A stretch of 7,959 nucleotides of DNA, from positions 1-7,959 of the forward strand of contig JAEXAZ010000023.1 of assembly GCA_023394255.1 (NCBI GenBank), in the 5' to 3' direction. Positions within the stretch are counted from its first letter, which is position 1. Every line of letters begins with the position of its first letter. The notes beneath the pieces are model-generated. The model did no database searches. It was not told the DNA's origin and worked only from the letters and a program-made list of their open reading frames with translations. Shown piece after piece: positions 6,612 to 7,959 of the stretch. This stretch comes from Bacillota bacterium. GTDB taxonomy: Bacteria > Bacillota > Clostridia > Oscillospirales > Ruminococcaceae. The position numbers were made by a program, and so were the translations under genes.

Positions 6612-6938
6612 TTAGTGAAACAGGAATTGCACCATCAGCATATAGGCGACAGTTGCCACGCCAATGGAAAGCAGGTTGTTGCGTTTCCACAGGTGGACAA
6701 GCACGGTGAGCGCGGAGGCAATCAGTTCCGGCGCTCCGAACGGAGAAGCCGACAGGTCAATTCCGCGCAGGCAGTAGACGACGAGCAGTGAAATCACCGC
6801 ATAGGGCAGCGCCAGCCCCAGATAGGTGACCGCTTGGGGGACCGGGCGGCTGCCCCGGAAGAACAGAAACGGAAGCGCCCGGCAAAAAACGGTAACCGCG
6901 GCAACGGTGCAGACAATGGCCAAAGCGGAATCGTTCAT
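6612..6938 (-). CDS. azlD: AzlD-family branched-chain amino acid exporter small subunit
   Basis: A 108-residue, very hydrophobic protein with about three to four membrane segments (roughly 5-25, 38-58, 66-86 and 90-106). The sequence VTVFCRALPFLFF near the N-terminus is typical of AzlD. It works with AzlC to export branched-chain amino acids and related compounds across the cytoplasmic membrane. The start at 6938 is fixed by GGAGG at 6950-6946 and by the ATGA overlap with the azlC stop codon. The same frame is open upstream to 7124, but that part runs inside azlC and has no family resemblance. No clear terminator follows it; 165 bp separate it from the thrC start. Confidence 0.9.
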   Translation of the reverse strand: MNDSALAIVCTVAAVTVFCRALPFLFFRGSRPVPQAVTYLGLALPYAVISLLVVYCLRGIDLSASPFGAPELIASALTVLVHLWKRNNLLSIGVATVAYMLMVQFLFH

Positions 6939-7660
6939 TTTGCCGCCTCCGTTTCTTTGGAATTGGTCAGACGGTATCCGATCCGATTCCTGCCCAGCAG
7001 CAGGGACAGTACAGTGAGCGTCAGGGCGGGAGGCAGGAAGCTGTTTGCGCCGAACAGCAGCAGACATGCCAGCCCGGCCGCGATTCCGATGACGGCAGGG
7101 ACCCTGCTTTTCGCGGTGAGCCACTGTTCTGTAAAAATAACAAGAAATAATGCGGTTAACGCGAAATCAAGCCCTTTGGAGTCAAAACGCACCAGCCCCC
7201 CAAATGCCGCGCCCGCTACGCTGCCTGCTACCCAATAGCATTGGTTGAGCAGCGAGACCAGGAAAAGAAACCGGCGCTTATCTGCTCCCTCGGGCGTTTT
7301 GACGGAACAGAGAAGCGAATAGGTCTCATCGGTCAGACTGAAAATCATATATGGCTTGCGAAACCGGAATTCCCGGAACAGTTCAATCATGGAAAGGCCG
7401 TAAAATGCATGGCGGATGTTTACGGCCAGGGTAATGATCGCCGTCTGCAGCAGCCCCACCGGATTCGTGAGCAGGCCTACCAGCACGAACTGCATGGAAC
7501 CGGCATACACGATGAGGCTTGTGAGAAGCGCCCACCACCAGCCGTATCCCGCCTTTTGCAGTAAAAGCCCGTATGCCATGCCCACAAACACGTAGCCGCA
7601 GAAAACGGGTGCGGTCGCGGTGAAAACCGCCCGAATCATTTTTGCTGACTTGTTCGACAT
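6935..7660 (-). CDS. azlC: AzlC-family branched-chain amino acid exporter large subunit
   Basis: A 241-residue membrane permease of the AzlC family. Family landmarks are VYAGSMQF (51-58), the NIRHAFYGLS block (81-90) and SLTDETYSL (108-116), all in the first half. About seven hydrophobic segments are visible (near 11-34, 41-63, 68-88, 130-156, 160-178, 185-203, 205-222). With AzlD it exports branched-chain amino acids, as first described for Bacillus subtilis azlCD. The start is set at 7660, where GGGGAG lies 6 nt upstream. The alternative ATG at 7711 overlaps a terminator hairpin and has no good ribosome site. The stop TGA overlaps the azlD ATG by 4 bp, indicating translational coupling. Substrate is inferred from the family. 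Confidence 0.92.
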   Translation of the reverse strand: MSNKSAKMIRAVFTATAPVFCGYVFVGMAYGLLLQKAGYGWWWALLTSLIVYAGSMQFVLVGLLTNPVGLLQTAIITLAVNIRHAFYGLSMIELFREFRFRKPYMIFSLTDETYSLLCSVKTPEGADKRRFLFLVSLLNQCYWVAGSVAGAAFGGLVRFDSKGLDFALTALFLVIFTEQWLTAKSRVPAVIGIAAGLACLLLFGANSFLPPALTLTVLSLLLGRNRIGYRLTNSKETEAAK

Positions 7661-7680
7661 CTTTGTCTCCCCATCCAGTT

Positions 7681-7710
7681 TTATAAAAGAATTGCCGCTT
7701 TCCAGCGGCA
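7681..7710 (-). terminator. Terminator between the ABC transporter ATPase and azlC
   Basis: On the minus strand a perfect 7-bp stem TGCCGCT/AGCGGCA (7710-7704 with 7699-7693) closes a GGAA tetraloop and is followed by AATTCTTTTAT. Just upstream a second hairpin, CTGTCC/GGACAG (7733-7728 with 7721-7716), may add to it. It would end the ABC transporter operon. I could not find a convincing separate promoter for azlC in the 20-30 bp left, so azlCD may depend on read-through or on a poor promoter. Confidence 0.7.
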
Positions 7711-7780
7711 TAAATCTGTCCTCGGCCGGACAGGCAAAATAAACTTTTTCGTTCGGCCGTGTTTCCGACGGTGAAAGAAA

Positions 7781-7959
7781 TTAAGACAGCATCATGCGGT
7801 CGTTGGCAAACTCTTCGCCGCTCGCGGTGCCGAACTTGGCCAGCAGATCGGCGGTCTTAAGGTTTTTCTTCGCCTCGCCTTCCACATCATAGATAATGCG
7901 GCCTTCATACATCATGATCAGACGGTTTCCGATGCGGATGGCATCCTTCATATTATGGG
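7781..7959 (-). CDS. ABC transporter ATP-binding protein, C-terminal fragment
   Basis: Only the last 58 residues are in the window; the 5' part lies to the right. The fragment starts with HNMKDAIRIGNRLIMM, the H-loop histidine and following strand of an ABC ATPase, then YEGRIIYDVEGEAKKNL and a tail ending in RMMLS. This ending is typical of the COG1101 ATPases that work with a COG4120 permease and a COG2984 substrate-binding lipoprotein, systems predicted to import amino acids such as tryptophan, or related small molecules. The subfamily and substrate are inferred from memory of the family. The gene is on the same strand as azlCD, 120 bp upstream of it. Confidence 0.85.
   Translation of the reverse strand, partial: HNMKDAIRIGNRLIMMYEGRIIYDVEGEAKKNLKTADLLAKFGTASGEEFANDRMMLS

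Noticed and set aside
6592..6791. AAGGAGGA followed by a TTG-started 62-residue + strand frame
   Set aside because: The ribosome-site match is good, but the frame is antisense to azlD and the protein is polar and low in complexity, without family features. A chance match is the simplest reading.
6939..7124. N-terminal extension of azlD to 170 residues
   Set aside because: The extension is the shadow of azlC in another frame; the ATG at 6938 has GGAGG and the ATGA overlap.

Overview
The window looks like a chromosomal segment of a clostridial Firmicute (probably Oscillospirales/Ruminococcaceae-like, from the protein sequences and gene order; this is inference). The right end of an integrated mobile element sits next to a tRNA gene. 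Base use changes visibly at the tRNA. The left part (about 1-3530) is AT-richer (for example 25 of 60 G+C at 1381-1440). The right part is GC-richer (for example 35 of 60 at 6001-6060).

Left part, + strand: a large P-loop ATPase of the DUF927/primase-helicase type, open to the window edge, that begins inside an in-frame 57-bp tandem repeat. It is followed by a 60-aa excisionase-like helix-turn-helix protein, a strong hairpin, and a complete tyrosine-recombinase integrase. This replication ATPase - xis - int order is the classic end module of an integrative element (ICE/IME or prophage). The integrase gene points at the 3' end of a tRNA-Leu(CAG) gene on the other strand. The tRNA is intact, encodes its own CCA, has a full-consensus promoter (TTGACA, 17 nt, TATAAT with TG extension) and ends at a hairpin plus T-tract. 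The likely attachment site is therefore the tRNA 3' end, with the other att copy left of the window.

Right part, all on the minus strand: threonine synthase (thrC), then 35 bp downstream a phosphoglycerate-mutase-like protein of the ApgM family. In this context the latter is best read as the proposed alternative homoserine kinase. The pair would convert homoserine to O-phosphohomoserine to threonine, driven from an extended -10 promoter just upstream of thrC. Upstream of that is azlC-azlD, a two-subunit branched-chain amino acid exporter with a 4-bp start/stop overlap. At the window edge is the C-terminal end of an ABC transporter ATPase whose terminator lies before azlC.

I see no CRISPR array, rRNA, riboswitch or T-box. 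The points most worth following are the non-canonical homoserine kinase, the in-frame repeat in the element ATPase, and the int/tRNA junction. I did not find a clearly new multi-gene system.
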